Source of the DNA: Myxococcales bacterium
Lineage (GTDB): Bacteria; Myxococcota; Kuafuiibacteriia; Kuafuiibacteriales; Kuafuiibacteriaceae
NCBI GenBank assembly: GCA_019634385.1
Contig: JAHQVK010000020.1
Span: 1-44,246 of the forward strand
Direction of reading: 5' to 3'
DNA length: 44,246 nucleotides
The notes below the pieces were generated by a model. The model saw only the letters and a program-made list of their open reading frames with translations, did no database searches and had not been told where the DNA came from. Within the stretch, counting starts at the first letter, position 1, and each line of letters opens with the position of its first letter. Of the stretch, positions 35,340 through 43,814 are shown in pieces. The translations under genes and the position numbers were made by a program.

Positions 35340-36674
35340 TTGGACCACAGCATTCGACCAGAATCCACGCCGGGAGAGGTTCGCGCAGCGGACAATGACC
35401 GCCGTTATCGTTCATCACTTGAATGGGAATCAAAGTTTTTTAGGGATACCGCAGCCCTTGTAGAGCGTACCTCAGCGGCCATGAACCTCGACCCAAACAT
35501 CATTCAGAGACTCCTCACGCCACAACGCGCTTTGGTCGTCAGCTGCCCGGTTCGTATGGACAACGGAGCGGTTCGCAATATGATTGGCTATCGGGTACAG
35601 CACAATAACGCCCGAGGTCCATTCAAGGGGGGCATTCGTTATCATGAGGATGTTAACCTAGGAGAAGTCTCCGCATTATCCATGCTCATGAGCTTCAAAT
35701 GTGGGGTGGCAGGCATCCCTCTCGGTGGAGCCAAAGGCGGCATTCGGGTGGATCCTCGACAGTTATCTAGCCAGGAAAAACAGAGACTAACCCGGCGTTA
35801 TACGGTGGAGATTCTTGACTTTATTGGAGCGGAATCTGATATCCCCGCTCCGGATATGGGTACCGATGCAGAGACCATGGCCTGGCTCATGGATACGTAC
35901 TCGGAAATGAAGGGTCACACGGTGCCATCAGTGGTTACTGGCAAACCTCTCAATCTTGGAGGTTCCAAAGGTCGTACTGAAGCTACCGGGTTCGGTGTAG
36001 CCCATACTATAGCAGCTGCTGCTGAGCATCTCGGCATTGAGTTGCCAAACAAAAGGGTTGCTATTCAAGGTTTCGGGAATGTGGGTAGCTATGCCGCCCG
36101 CAAACTCTCATCCATGGGAATGAAAGTCATTAGCGTATCGGACGTAAATGGAGGCATTCACAACCCCGACGGCCTCGATATCAATCATCTCCTAAAGTAT
36201 GTCGCCATAAGAGGCTCTGTCCAAGGGTACCCAAGAGCTGATACCCTAAGCAACGAAGAGTTGCTACTACTGGACACCGACGTACTTGTACCAGCCGCTT
36301 TGGGCGGCGTCATCGATGCCCATGTTGCGCAAAGGCTCAAATGCCGGATTCTGGCCGAAGGGGCCAATGGCCCAGTTACCGCAGAAGGAAATGACGTTCT
36401 TGTCCAAAGGCAAGATGATATATTTGTTGTACCTGACGTTCTCGCCAATGCCGGAGGCGTAATCGTCTCCTATTTTGAATGGGTTCAAGGCCTTCAATCT
36501 TTCTTTTGGAACCTCGAGGAGATAAATGAACGTCTTTTTCGGATCCTTCAAGAAGCGTTCAACGAATGTATTAACTTCAAAAATAAGTTCCACACGGATA
36601 TGCGGTCCGCAGCATTAATGCTTGGCATCCATCGAGTAAGCGAAGCGATGCTAGCAAGAGGCCTATTCCCCTAA
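35340..36674 (+). CDS. gdhA: Glutamate dehydrogenase
   Basis: The 444-residue product is a standard hexameric-type glutamate dehydrogenase that interconverts glutamate and 2-oxoglutarate plus ammonia. Visible motifs are RGPFKGGIRYHEDV (about 92-105), the catalytic-lysine segment PLGGAKGGIR (K132), PAPDMGTDAETMAWLMDTYS and the Rossmann GFGNVGSYAA, then ILAEGANGPVT and PDVLANAGGVIVSYFEWVQG. The TTG start is set by an AAAGGAGA six to eight bases upstream; there is no better ATG before the conserved region. The nudix gene starts on the gdhA stop (TAATG). It is one of two ELFV dehydrogenases in the window. Cofactor preference is not decidable. Confidence 0.96.
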   Translation: MDHSIRPESTPGEVRAADNDRRYRSSLEWESKFFRDTAALVERTSAAMNLDPNIIQRLLTPQRALVVSCPVRMDNGAVRNMIGYRVQHNNARGPFKGGIRYHEDVNLGEVSALSMLMSFKCGVAGIPLGGAKGGIRVDPRQLSSQEKQRLTRRYTVEILDFIGAESDIPAPDMGTDAETMAWLMDTYSEMKGHTVPSVVTGKPLNLGGSKGRTEATGFGVAHTIAAAAEHLGIELPNKRVAIQGFGNVGSYAARKLSSMGMKVISVSDVNGGIHNPDGLDINHLLKYVAIRGSVQGYPRADTLSNEELLLLDTDVLVPAALGGVIDAHVAQRLKCRILAEGANGPVTAEGNDVLVQRQDDIFVVPDVLANAGGVIVSYFEWVQGLQSFFWNLEEINERLFRILQEAFNECINFKNKFHTDMRSAALMLGIHRVSEAMLARGLFP

Positions 36675-37210
36675 TGTTTAATATTCCGAATCAGCTCCGC
36701 AAAAAATTAAGCTTTGCTCGGGAGTCAACTGCGGAATTTGTCGAACAAGCTTGGAAACATATGCCTCAAAAGTGGCGTTGGAGAATACTTCGTCGCCTAA
36801 ATGACCACTTTATGGTTGGTGTGCTCGCACTGGTATTAGATGAAAACGAGCACGTCTTGCTGCTTGATCATCGATTTCGAGTTCCATGGTCATGGGGACT
36901 GCCTGGCGGATTCGTCCGGCATGGTGAATCCCTCACAGTAGCTTTGCGGCGCGAACTTCAGGAGGAAATGGGTTTAGAAGTCAGCGTTCGTCCTCAACCT
37001 CTAGACGCGGAGCTCACAATATCCACCCACAATGTGTCGATCACCTATGTCGCTAGGATTCTTGGCGCCCCCATCGAGGTTAGACCTCGCGATCCCCGAG
37101 AGATTCGGGGCGGAAAGTTTTTTGAGCCCGGTAAGCTTCCTGAATACATACACCCCCGTCATGCCGACATTGTCCGCTCTTACTGGCGACAAACTAGCGC
37201 GATTGTATGA
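36674..37210 (+). CDS. Nudix hydrolase
   Basis: The 178-residue product has a full Nudix box, GGFVRHGESLTVALRRELQEEMG (about 78-100), with the metal-binding REXXEE core intact. Nudix enzymes hydrolyse nucleoside diphosphates linked to another group, such as ADP-ribose, NADH or damaged nucleotides; the substrate is not evident. An N-terminal extension of about 45 basic and aromatic residues (RESTAEFVEQAWKHMPQKWRWRILRRLNDH) precedes the domain. Its ATG overlaps the gdhA stop codon by one base, so it is translationally coupled to gdhA. Confidence 0.92.
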   Translation: MFNIPNQLRKKLSFARESTAEFVEQAWKHMPQKWRWRILRRLNDHFMVGVLALVLDENEHVLLLDHRFRVPWSWGLPGGFVRHGESLTVALRRELQEEMGLEVSVRPQPLDAELTISTHNVSITYVARILGAPIEVRPRDPREIRGGKFFEPGKLPEYIHPRHADIVRSYWRQTSAIV

Positions 37211-37246
37211 CCTTCCAAGCGATTGCATGACCTCTCGAGTAAAGGC

Positions 37247-38074
37247 ATGCTGCGCCGCATGCGAACTCCGCTGCTCCTCGTTTTTGCCCTAGCCACGTGG
37301 GGAGTCACTATCTATTCGGAGCAAACCGCCCGAGGCACAAATCAACCAAACCCATCCGCACGTAGTCCCGACGCTTCACTACCTCCTTTGGGTGACCCTT
37401 CACGTCCCGCGGCCTTACTCCGCCGTGCCCATGATAGCTACCAGAGCGCAGATTGGTTAGTAGCGTGTGAATACTACCAAATGATAATCCAAGAAACTGG
37501 TTCTACTCCGTTAGTGAACTCTCCCCAGACCAAGGAGCGCGCCGCTCAATCATTTCATAAGTGCGCTCGACTGGTGTTCAAGGTCCATGAAGACAAAAAA
37601 GTAGAGACGTACCTGAGCCACGCGGAAGAACTTGGATTGCGGTCTTTTCGGCACAACGTCTTGCGCAGAAAACTTGTGCGACGCCAATATCATCGTAGTC
37701 TCGTCAACGAGGATATTGAACAAGCGATGGCGCTATATGCAGAGTACCAAGCACGCGGGACTCCCGACGAGGATGAGCGTATATGGTTAGGTGATCAACT
37801 GGCTCAACGCGCCAGAGAGGCCCTCCGCCACGCTCAACAGAATCACTTCCACGCACTTATGAGCCATTTATCCGTAATCGCGCCCCAAAACCGGGACTAT
37901 CGAGATATGAAGAGCGCAGTCGATGTTCCTCAACAGCCGCTGATGAGGGCTTTGATCGTGACCGCGGTCATCATTTTGGTGATAGCCCTATTCTCTTTGT
38001 TCTCCCACTGGAGTGCTTGGGCAAAGGTCGCGCGCGCTCAGCGAGACCATCCGCTCCTTGCTGAAGATATTTAA
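37247..38074 (+). CDS. Hypothetical membrane protein, two predicted spans
   Basis: The frame opens with TTG at 37223, but ATG 37247 (MLRRMRTPLLLVFALATWGVTIY) gives a clear basic-plus-hydrophobic start, so I use it; the product is about 275 residues. After the N-terminal span or signal, a Pro/Ser-rich stretch leads to a helical, TPR-like region (LLRRAHDSYQSADWLVACEYYQMIIQETG and later helices), and near the C-terminus a hydrophobic segment (ALIVTAVIILVIALFSLF) is followed by a short charged tail. The large middle part is probably periplasmic. I do not recognise a family. It lies 36 bp after the nudix gene and three bases before the amidase gene, so it is in the same operon. Confidence 0.7.
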   Translation: MLRRMRTPLLLVFALATWGVTIYSEQTARGTNQPNPSARSPDASLPPLGDPSRPAALLRRAHDSYQSADWLVACEYYQMIIQETGSTPLVNSPQTKERAAQSFHKCARLVFKVHEDKKVETYLSHAEELGLRSFRHNVLRRKLVRRQYHRSLVNEDIEQAMALYAEYQARGTPDEDERIWLGDQLAQRAREALRHAQQNHFHALMSHLSVIAPQNRDYRDMKSAVDVPQQPLMRALIVTAVIILVIALFSLFSHWSAWAKVARAQRDHPLLAEDI

Positions 38075-38077
38075 GGT

Positions 38078-39373
38078 ATGGTCGGGTCCCTAGTCACAAA
38101 TGTGCTGTTGATGACGCTGAGTGCATCTCTCCCGGCATCGAACGACATACAATTTATCAACCGCGGCAGCCCATGGACCAAACAACGCGCATTTCGTGAG
38201 CATACCCGGTATATTATCCTCCACACTACAGAGGGAGCGGAACGAGGGGCTTTAGAAAAACTCTCCCGGGAAGGAGAAGCACACTACCTCGTTCGAAGGG
38301 ACGGTGTCATTTATCGAATTGTACACCACCGAAGGATCGCCACGCACACCGGCCTGAGCATGTGGGAGGGTATTACTGACCTGGACAACTATGCTCTTGG
38401 GGTTGAGATCGCCGGGTACCACGATAGTCCTCCTACCCCCAAACAACTGGTGGCGCTTAAAGAACTCCTAAGACAGCTTCAGTCGATCTATGATATTCCG
38501 GATTACCGAGTACTTACCCACTCTATGGTCGCCTACGGAACTCCCAACCGGTGGCATCGACAACCCCATCGAGGCCGCAAGAGATGTGCTATGCAACTGG
38601 CAGCCAGTGATCTCAGAGACAACATGGGTCTTACTCAGCGGCCGCAAGTTGATCCCGACGTAGCTAGTGGGCGCTTAATAGTTGCTGACCGACGTCTACA
38701 CGCCTCACTGTACCCAGGACGGCGCTCCACTCAAATCACTGCTATACGACATCGATCTGGAAAGGACTGGGACTCCCGGAAGCAAACCTTCTTTGCTCGG
38801 ACAAGCAATCATCCCGTTCATCGCTCATCCCTTGCAAGTTCGATTCGGGCCGCTTTGGTAGCTGCCGGAATCTTGGAAGCACCCTCTACGACAGCGTCAT
38901 CAGCAAAGCGCACCGGAACGGTCAATAAACCGCAATACACATCAGCGGCCAGAAGCAGCTCGACACCTTCTTCCATATCCACGTCCTTCTCTCCACGCCG
39001 AGCTCTCTCAAATTACATCCTAACCCTTCGCCCCGGCGAAAATGCAAAAATGGTCGTCGGTGAACAATATAGAGCACGAACAACAATCTATTTGTTTCCG
39101 GATGGATTGGTCCGCACCGGCGCTCAACTGGCGAAGAAGCCTCGTTTACAAACCCTACTTCGCCGCCCACCCGCAGGCACACGTATACTAGTCAACTACT
39201 ATTACGGGGGTTATATCACTGCCCGCCGCTCTCCATCTATTATTTGTGGCGATCTGTGGGACGATGCTACAACCATCTACCGCTTGCCTAACGGTGATCT
39301 GCGAACCGGCGATGCCATTAACGCAGATCATATTCCGCGAGGAACCCTAATCTTTTTCCGAGCCCGTCGATGA
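38078..39373 (+). CDS. N-acetylmuramoyl-L-alanine amidase-like protein
   Basis: The 431-residue product has a weak N-terminal signal (VTNVLLMTLSASLPAS) and an Amidase_2/PGRP-type domain at about 25-175. Zinc ligand candidates are H49 (IILHTTEG), H148 (VLTHSMVAYG) and C170 near GRKRCAM; YLVRRDGVIYRIV and NYALGVEIAGY are typical of the family. Such enzymes cleave the bond between muramic acid and the stem peptide. A Ser/Thr-rich linker follows. The C-terminal third carries a duplicated motif, TTIYLFPDGLVRTGAQL and TTIYRLPNGDLRTGDAI, of unknown function. It is three bases from the upstream membrane-protein gene and probably acts in the periplasm. Substrate specificity is not certain. Confidence 0.85.
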   Translation: MVGSLVTNVLLMTLSASLPASNDIQFINRGSPWTKQRAFREHTRYIILHTTEGAERGALEKLSREGEAHYLVRRDGVIYRIVHHRRIATHTGLSMWEGITDLDNYALGVEIAGYHDSPPTPKQLVALKELLRQLQSIYDIPDYRVLTHSMVAYGTPNRWHRQPHRGRKRCAMQLAASDLRDNMGLTQRPQVDPDVASGRLIVADRRLHASLYPGRRSTQITAIRHRSGKDWDSRKQTFFARTSNHPVHRSSLASSIRAALVAAGILEAPSTTASSAKRTGTVNKPQYTSAARSSSTPSSISTSFSPRRALSNYILTLRPGENAKMVVGEQYRARTTIYLFPDGLVRTGAQLAKKPRLQTLLRRPPAGTRILVNYYYGGYITARRSPSIICGDLWDDATTIYRLPNGDLRTGDAINADHIPRGTLIFFRARR

Positions 39374-39414
39374 CGCTCGGAGCATGCGGTGCGGGATTTG
39401 CTACTGACTAACTG

Positions 39415-41676
39415 GTGTTCGCTACTCATCGCAGTGCTACCGGTCTGACTGCGTTCTTTCCACAGAACTTTGACCAATGGGGGGATCTGGTCACCAGGTT
39501 GACAGTCATCGGCACAATCTGTGTTTGGGCAATCCTCCATTCACCTCCTGTTGCCCACGCAGAATTCAATCCAGATAGTCAGCAGGTACAGATGAGTACA
39601 GACTTTCCCGGTCTTTCGTTCGATGGTCCTGATGATTTTCAGAATTTTGGACCTATCTTAGGTTTACGAGCAAATCTCACGGAGACACAACTCAACCCAT
39701 TAAACTTTCTAGTGAGTTCATCTCAAGCTCTTGAGGGTAAAGGTATGCTCCAGTTCTCTGACCAACTTCGGGGGCTTCTGATTTCCCTGGACCATTTTCC
39801 GGAGCACTTTCGTTCACAACGAATTGAGATGCGATTCTGGTATCAACCTCATGGTACCTACCCTATAGCCGACCTTATATATCTGGGAGCTACCAACGAC
39901 AATAATGAAACCTTCGTGCGTGCTTATGGCTCTCCTGTAGCCGAAGTTCGTTTTATCCCAACCGGCAAGGCCACAAGCGACGGATGGGTGGAGCTATCTA
40001 CCGGACCGGTTGATGTTCAACTCACCGCTGGCGTTCACGCCCGCGTCATACAAATTCTGGATGCCAAACTAACCCACGGCAGATCTGCCAATAGGCGTGT
40101 ACTAGAAGGTTTCCATCTTGTAGATGCCCTCGAAATCATCGATCATGGCCCAGTTCAATTTGGAGGTGAGGTTAGTTGCAATCGGGCAAAGGAGGCCGAG
40201 GTTTGTGGTGATGGATTATGTTTATGGGGCCGCTGTGTTGATCCGGTTCCCGTGCTTGGCACAGTACCGCACAACAAAGTACGCAATGACTATCTAGGAC
40301 GACAAGTGTTTCGGCTGCAAGCCTTTGCAGGAAGTCGGCGACTTCAAGAGATTTTGCAGACATCGGGGGGCTCCACCCTCCAAAGGCTCAAAAAGGAATC
40401 TAAGGCGATACCATACTGGACACAACTCCGCCACACCTACGACCAACTTCAAGATGGTCACATCAAGGAGCCAGAATGGAATTCTCGAGCATCTAACCCA
40501 CCTGGAGCCTGCATTCATCTTGGCGAGGTAGATCTCTTATCAGAAGAGCCTAGTCAAGGATACTTGGTATACCGGACGGACGACCAACACCCGGTTGGCA
40601 AACTGCTCCTACCAGGAGATGTGCTGATAGAAATTGATAACCTTCCTATAGATGACTGGCTCCAGTTAGCCTCCCGCGATCTTCGCTACAGCGGCGACTC
40701 TCGTGGACGTAAGTTCATCCTTGCACCCCAACTCTTGGTTGCTGCCCTCCAATCCGGGTCATTACTTAGCTTTAAGCGCTGCCCCATTCCTAGTGGTTGT
40801 ACTGAAGACGATACGGAAACCATCATCATCGATACTTCCGAGCATATTGCGTCACTACGAGAAGGACAAAGACCTGGCTGGTTCACATCTTCTTCTTTGC
40901 GATGCGACTTTCGGTTCGCATCTAGCATCTCTCAGAACGCCAACAATCACACCGGCATTGCAGGGCCAGGGCGGGTACAAGCCGCTGACGAAGACAACAT
41001 TAGGACGCTTCTTATTAATGACCTTTTGGCCACAGGGGAATGGCTAGAAGATCTGAACCGAGCTCTCACCGACATCCCAACCAATGTAATACTCGATCAG
41101 CGTTCCGGAAGAGGTGGCTCTCTGTCCGGTGTGCTCCGCATATCCGCTCCCTTCATGAGTCGAGGTTTTCAACCCCAAGTACATATTATTCCTTGGATCA
41201 TTGAACCTGAATTCCAACCTCAAGACTTCGACACACTCTTACAATGTGCCACCGAACCAGTTGCCCAATGTGGGAACTATATCCAATTTACCTTTCAGGA
41301 CCCTATCATCGAGGCCAGAAGTCCCTCAACAAAAATGGCCATCCTCAACGGCCTCGACGTCTCCGCCAACGACTATCTTACTAAACTTCTCAAAGCCAGG
41401 ACCACCGGTAATACGCGGGTATTTGGTGCCGTACCCACCTATGGAGCCTTTGGCCCTATCTATCAACTTCCGCGACTGATCAACGAAGATTCCGGTGGAA
41501 GTATCCAACTTCAGGACACATTATTCCACTCGACCGCAAAATCCAGCCCCCTAGACTTCCTCACTGGACGTGGCATCGAACCCGACGAAGTTATCCTTCA
41601 GCGTCAGAGCGACGCGCTATCCAACAACGACACCCTCGTCCAAGCCGCGCGAAATTGGCTTCAAGGCTCCCAATGA
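39415..41676 (+). CDS. Secreted PDZ/S41-peptidase-like protein
   Basis: The 753-residue product starts at GTG. A hydrophobic segment (LTVIGTICVWAILHSPPVAHAEF) looks like a signal peptide with an AHA cleavage site. The N-terminal half is a beta-rich unknown domain, then a cysteine cluster CGDGLCLWGRCVD (255-276 region) common in secreted proteins of myxobacteria-like groups. A PDZ-like segment (KLLLPGDVLIEIDNLPIDDW) is followed by an S41-like fold: NVILDQRSGRGGSLSG, GLDVSAND with S650 at the catalytic serine position, and VFGAVPTYGAFG, where the Ser/Lys-dyad lysine would be A678. Peptidase activity is therefore doubtful. The stop overlaps the next lipoprotein start (ATGA), which suggests coupled expression. 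Confidence 0.7.
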   Translation: MFATHRSATGLTAFFPQNFDQWGDLVTRLTVIGTICVWAILHSPPVAHAEFNPDSQQVQMSTDFPGLSFDGPDDFQNFGPILGLRANLTETQLNPLNFLVSSSQALEGKGMLQFSDQLRGLLISLDHFPEHFRSQRIEMRFWYQPHGTYPIADLIYLGATNDNNETFVRAYGSPVAEVRFIPTGKATSDGWVELSTGPVDVQLTAGVHARVIQILDAKLTHGRSANRRVLEGFHLVDALEIIDHGPVQFGGEVSCNRAKEAEVCGDGLCLWGRCVDPVPVLGTVPHNKVRNDYLGRQVFRLQAFAGSRRLQEILQTSGGSTLQRLKKESKAIPYWTQLRHTYDQLQDGHIKEPEWNSRASNPPGACIHLGEVDLLSEEPSQGYLVYRTDDQHPVGKLLLPGDVLIEIDNLPIDDWLQLASRDLRYSGDSRGRKFILAPQLLVAALQSGSLLSFKRCPIPSGCTEDDTETIIIDTSEHIASLREGQRPGWFTSSSLRCDFRFASSISQNANNHTGIAGPGRVQAADEDNIRTLLINDLLATGEWLEDLNRALTDIPTNVILDQRSGRGGSLSGVLRISAPFMSRGFQPQVHIIPWIIEPEFQPQDFDTLLQCATEPVAQCGNYIQFTFQDPIIEARSPSTKMAILNGLDVSANDYLTKLLKARTTGNTRVFGAVPTYGAFGPIYQLPRLINEDSGGSIQLQDTLFHSTAKSSPLDFLTGRGIEPDEVILQRQSDALSNNDTLVQAARNWLQGSQ

Positions 41677-42461
41677 TATATATACCATCCGTCCAGCACT
41701 ACTTTGTAGCCCTGCTGCTCCTCACCTTAGTATTCGGGTGTGAGGACTCCTCGGATTTGCCGCCGGCCACTAATGAGGGCCTCCCTAACACGCCTGAGCC
41801 GGTCCCTTTTCCTCCAGATCCCCCCCCAGAGCCCATCGAGCGAACTCTCCAATCCTATAAGATTTTTGGCACACTCCCCATTAATAATCTCGTTATGAAT
41901 CCTCTCTTGGAGACCGTGACCACCACTTTGGAGCCCATTTTGCTCAATCGTCAGCGCCCGACTCGACTTGTGACTACATGGAGCCCAACCCAAACCCCTA
42001 TCATTCGTATCAACGAACCTACCGGTGTACTGATTGTGTTTCAGAGTCAGTACGCGCCCCTCGATATATCTGTATGGATAGGATTTTCGGATGGCCTAGA
42101 CTTTACGCGCACCGAGGTGGCCGTCTTTGGTATTCGCCGTCAATCATCACCACTCGTCGAAACCCAGTCACTAATCGCGGAGGAAAAAGAAGATAAAATC
42201 ATGGGTGATATTATCTGGCGACGCTATCAAGGACAACTATCAACTTTCCTCCTAGGTCATGGTTGGTTGCTAATAAGTTCTCTCGCTTCGAGAATGCACA
42301 TAACTGGCCCTGTTGTTGTCCTTGCTAATAAGATAGAAGTGGCACATAGTCCCCCTCATCGACAGACCTCTACTGCTAAAGTCATTTCCGAAGCAGACTA
42401 CAACCGAGCAAGCAAAGTTATTCTTGAATGGCAACAGGCGATTCCTTGGTACCTAGACTAG
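41673..42461 (+). CDS. Putative lipoprotein of unknown function
   Basis: The preferred ATG 41673 overlaps the stop of the S41-like gene (ATGA) and gives MIYIPSVQHYFVALLLLTLVFGC, a lipoprotein signal with lipobox LVFGC; a TTG at 41655 in the same frame is less likely. The mature product of about 240 residues starts with a Pro/Glu-rich linker (TPEPVPFPPDPPPEPIE) and then a beta-rich domain I do not recognise. It is probably anchored in the outer or inner membrane and may work with the S41-like protein. The gene stops at TAG within the first CTAG of element B copy 5, so the native C-terminus may have been changed by the insertion. Confidence 0.8.
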   Translation: MIYIPSVQHYFVALLLLTLVFGCEDSSDLPPATNEGLPNTPEPVPFPPDPPPEPIERTLQSYKIFGTLPINNLVMNPLLETVTTTLEPILLNRQRPTRLVTTWSPTQTPIIRINEPTGVLIVFQSQYAPLDISVWIGFSDGLDFTRTEVAVFGIRRQSSPLVETQSLIAEEKEDKIMGDIIWRRYQGQLSTFLLGHGWLLISSLASRMHITGPVVVLANKIEVAHSPPHRQTSTAKVISEADYNRASKVILEWQQAIPWYLD

Positions 42462-42552
42462 GGCGTGTTTTTACCCTCCGGCTGCGGAGATGACGCCGTA
42501 GCCCGCGTTTGTGAGGGGTCGGCCCCGGAGGGAGGGTAAAGACACGCCCTAG
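42458..42552 (+). repeat. Element B, copy 5 (short form)
   Basis: This 95-bp copy with good ends starts CTAGGGCGTGTTTTTACCC and ends AGGGTAAAGACACGCCCTAG. The core GGCTGCGGAGATGACGCCG, GTTTGTGAGGGGTCGGCC matches the left half of copy 7, and the right-hand half of the long form is missing. The leading CTAG contains the stop codon of the lipoprotein gene. Its right half, GGCCCCGGAGGGAGGGTAAA, is the form found as a remnant at 11401-11435. Confidence 0.85.
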
Positions 42553-42768
42553 CATTACCTGATCGGTGTTATCTTGAGATGTCTGGGCATCCATTGTTCG
42601 CAACAAGGGCACCGTGCATTTTCCGTATGAGACTTTTGTAGGGCCCTATAAAGTGGTTCCAATTCCATTATTCCGAGTAGAGGGCGGAAAAGTGCTCTCG
42701 GTGGAGCACTATGAAGGCGTGCATTCAGGCAACCATGGCACAGTCTCTATGGATGCCTCCCCAGCTCC

Positions 42769-42815
42769 GACCTTCATACTTACGATACTGGTATCGTAAG
42801 TATGAAATGAAGGTC
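42769..42815. terminator. Large palindrome, possible arfB-side terminator or cruciform
   Basis: TTCATACTTACGATAC (42773-42788) and GTATCGTAAGTATGAA (42791-42806) are perfect 16-bp arms with a two-base spacer. An outer pair, GACCTTCAT (42769-42777) and ATGAAGGTC (42807-42815), can pair instead as a wider, overlapping arm. There is no long T-run on either side, so a terminator function is uncertain; it may be a mobile hairpin. It lies at the 3' end of the small minus-strand frame 42780-43019. Confidence 0.55.
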
Positions 42816-43019
42816 TTTGAGCCTGGCTTGTTGTTTCTCTTGAATAGTATGCTGGAGCCGCTCACATACTTGTGAGGACTGCATCCGACCTGGTGCAAGC
42901 GCCCGCTGCATACGTTGACGACACCCCTCGACATTATCTAGGCACAGCTTATGAGCCAAGGCCATCATACAGCAGACATCACTTAGGTTGAACCCAAGTG
43001 ATTTCCGCTGTATACTCAA
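42780..43019 (-). CDS. Small hypothetical protein (79 aa), uncertain
   Basis: This minus-strand frame begins at ATG 43019, four bases after the arfB stop codon in the direction of transcription. Its middle (DNVEGCRQRMQRALAPGRMQSSQVCERLQHTIQEKQQARLKDLHF) is strongly helical and charged, unlike noise. However, codons 4-17 or so lie in the C-type hairpin (42968-43012), and the last ones lie in the 42769-42815 palindrome. If real, the first good internal start is the ATG pair just after the hairpin. No family is recognised. I rate it as possible only. Confidence 0.35.
   Translation of the reverse strand: MSIQRKSLGFNLSDVCCMMALAHKLCLDNVEGCRQRMQRALAPGRMQSSQVCERLQHTIQEKQQARLKDLHFILTIPVS
42968..43012. 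repeat. Mini element C (solo hairpin)
   Basis: TACAGCAGACATCACTTAGG and CCAAGTGATTTCCGCTGTA are almost adjacent inverted ends of element C with no interior, a 45-bp hairpin. The ends match those of the long copies at 17026 and 43894. It lies 10 bp beyond the arfB stop codon and could act as a transcription stop or stabiliser. Confidence 0.7.
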
Positions 43020-43022
43020 CGT

Positions 43023-43454
43023 TTAGTACTCCACCTTGCGCCGAGATTGTTTTTTCTCACCCGCACGACGTTTGCTCTCCAGCCGCCGACGCTTAGAGCC
43101 TTTTGATGGCTGAGTGGGGCGACGTAGCTTGGGCACAAAGAGCGCGTTTCGAAGAACCGAAGCCATACGGCTTCGAGCATCCTCCAAGTTGCGCCGCTGG
43201 TGGCGGTGGCCATCAGCATGAACAATTAGGCGGCCGTCGGAGGTCAACTGAGACCGTAGTCTCTGGTGAACCCGAGCCCGGTCAACCTCTGTCCATACTC
43301 CTTCAAGCTTGGCGAGGATGAGTTCCAGTGTCACCCGCGAGTCCGTTTTGTTCACATGCTGCCCACCCGGACCCGAAGAACGGCTTGTTTTCACGATGAG
43401 CGCCGTTCCTGGAACGGCGCGGCGCCCATCCACCTGCAGATCAGCTGCTCCCAT
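43023..43454 (-). CDS. arfB: ArfB-type peptidyl-tRNA hydrolase (release-factor-like)
   Basis: The 143-residue product is a stand-alone RF-1 catalytic domain with the GGQ motif at 30-32 (SSGPGGQHVNKTDSRVTL) and a long basic C-terminal tail (SKGSKRRRLESKRRAGEKKQSRRKVEY). This matches ArfB (YaeJ), which rescues stalled ribosomes without needing a stop codon: the tail enters the empty mRNA channel and GGQ releases the peptide. No codon-recognition domain is present. ATG 43454 gives the usual length. Downstream on the same strand are a C-type hairpin and a small frame of unknown status. Confidence 0.93.
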   Translation of the reverse strand: MGAADLQVDGRRAVPGTALIVKTSRSSGPGGQHVNKTDSRVTLELILAKLEGVWTEVDRARVHQRLRSQLTSDGRLIVHADGHRHQRRNLEDARSRMASVLRNALFVPKLRRPTQPSKGSKRRRLESKRRAGEKKQSRRKVEY

Positions 43455-43631
43455 TCATCATCCTCAACACCAAGGTACTCAAAGCTCTCAGCTTGCAGGG
43501 CTCGTTATTCCACCGCAAAGAGCATGAAGTACTCGAGCGATGCTATCGCTCAAGAATAGAGATTCATCATCAAAGTGTCGACCTTTGTCGAATACTCCTA
43601 GGGTCATTCGTCTGGAAATTCCCTCACAGTT

Positions 43632-43660
43632 CTAGGACGTGTCTTGACCCTCCGAATCCC
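43632..43660 (+). repeat. Element B, copy 6 (left-end remnant)
   Basis: CTAGGACGTGTCTTGACCC followed by TCCGAATCCCC resembles the left terminal region of element B (compare CTAGGACGGGTCTTTAATC at 9069). No core or right end follows. It lies in the 790-bp gap after arfB that otherwise holds repeats and no convincing gene. Confidence 0.5.
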
Positions 43661-43814
43661 CCTTTGGTGCATCAAACTGAAATATCCACTTAGCTCTGGC
43701 CCACGCTCGATGAGGAAAATCACAGTTTATGGTTATCCAAACGAACCATCAGATACTCACAACAAGTCTATCTATCCTAATACGGGCGTATGAGGACTGA
43801 TGAGCCCCCCTAGG

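Noticed and set aside
43797..43804. CTGATGAG, the first half of a hammerhead ribozyme core
   Set aside because: No GAAA and no flanking stems at the required distance, so the ribozyme core cannot form.
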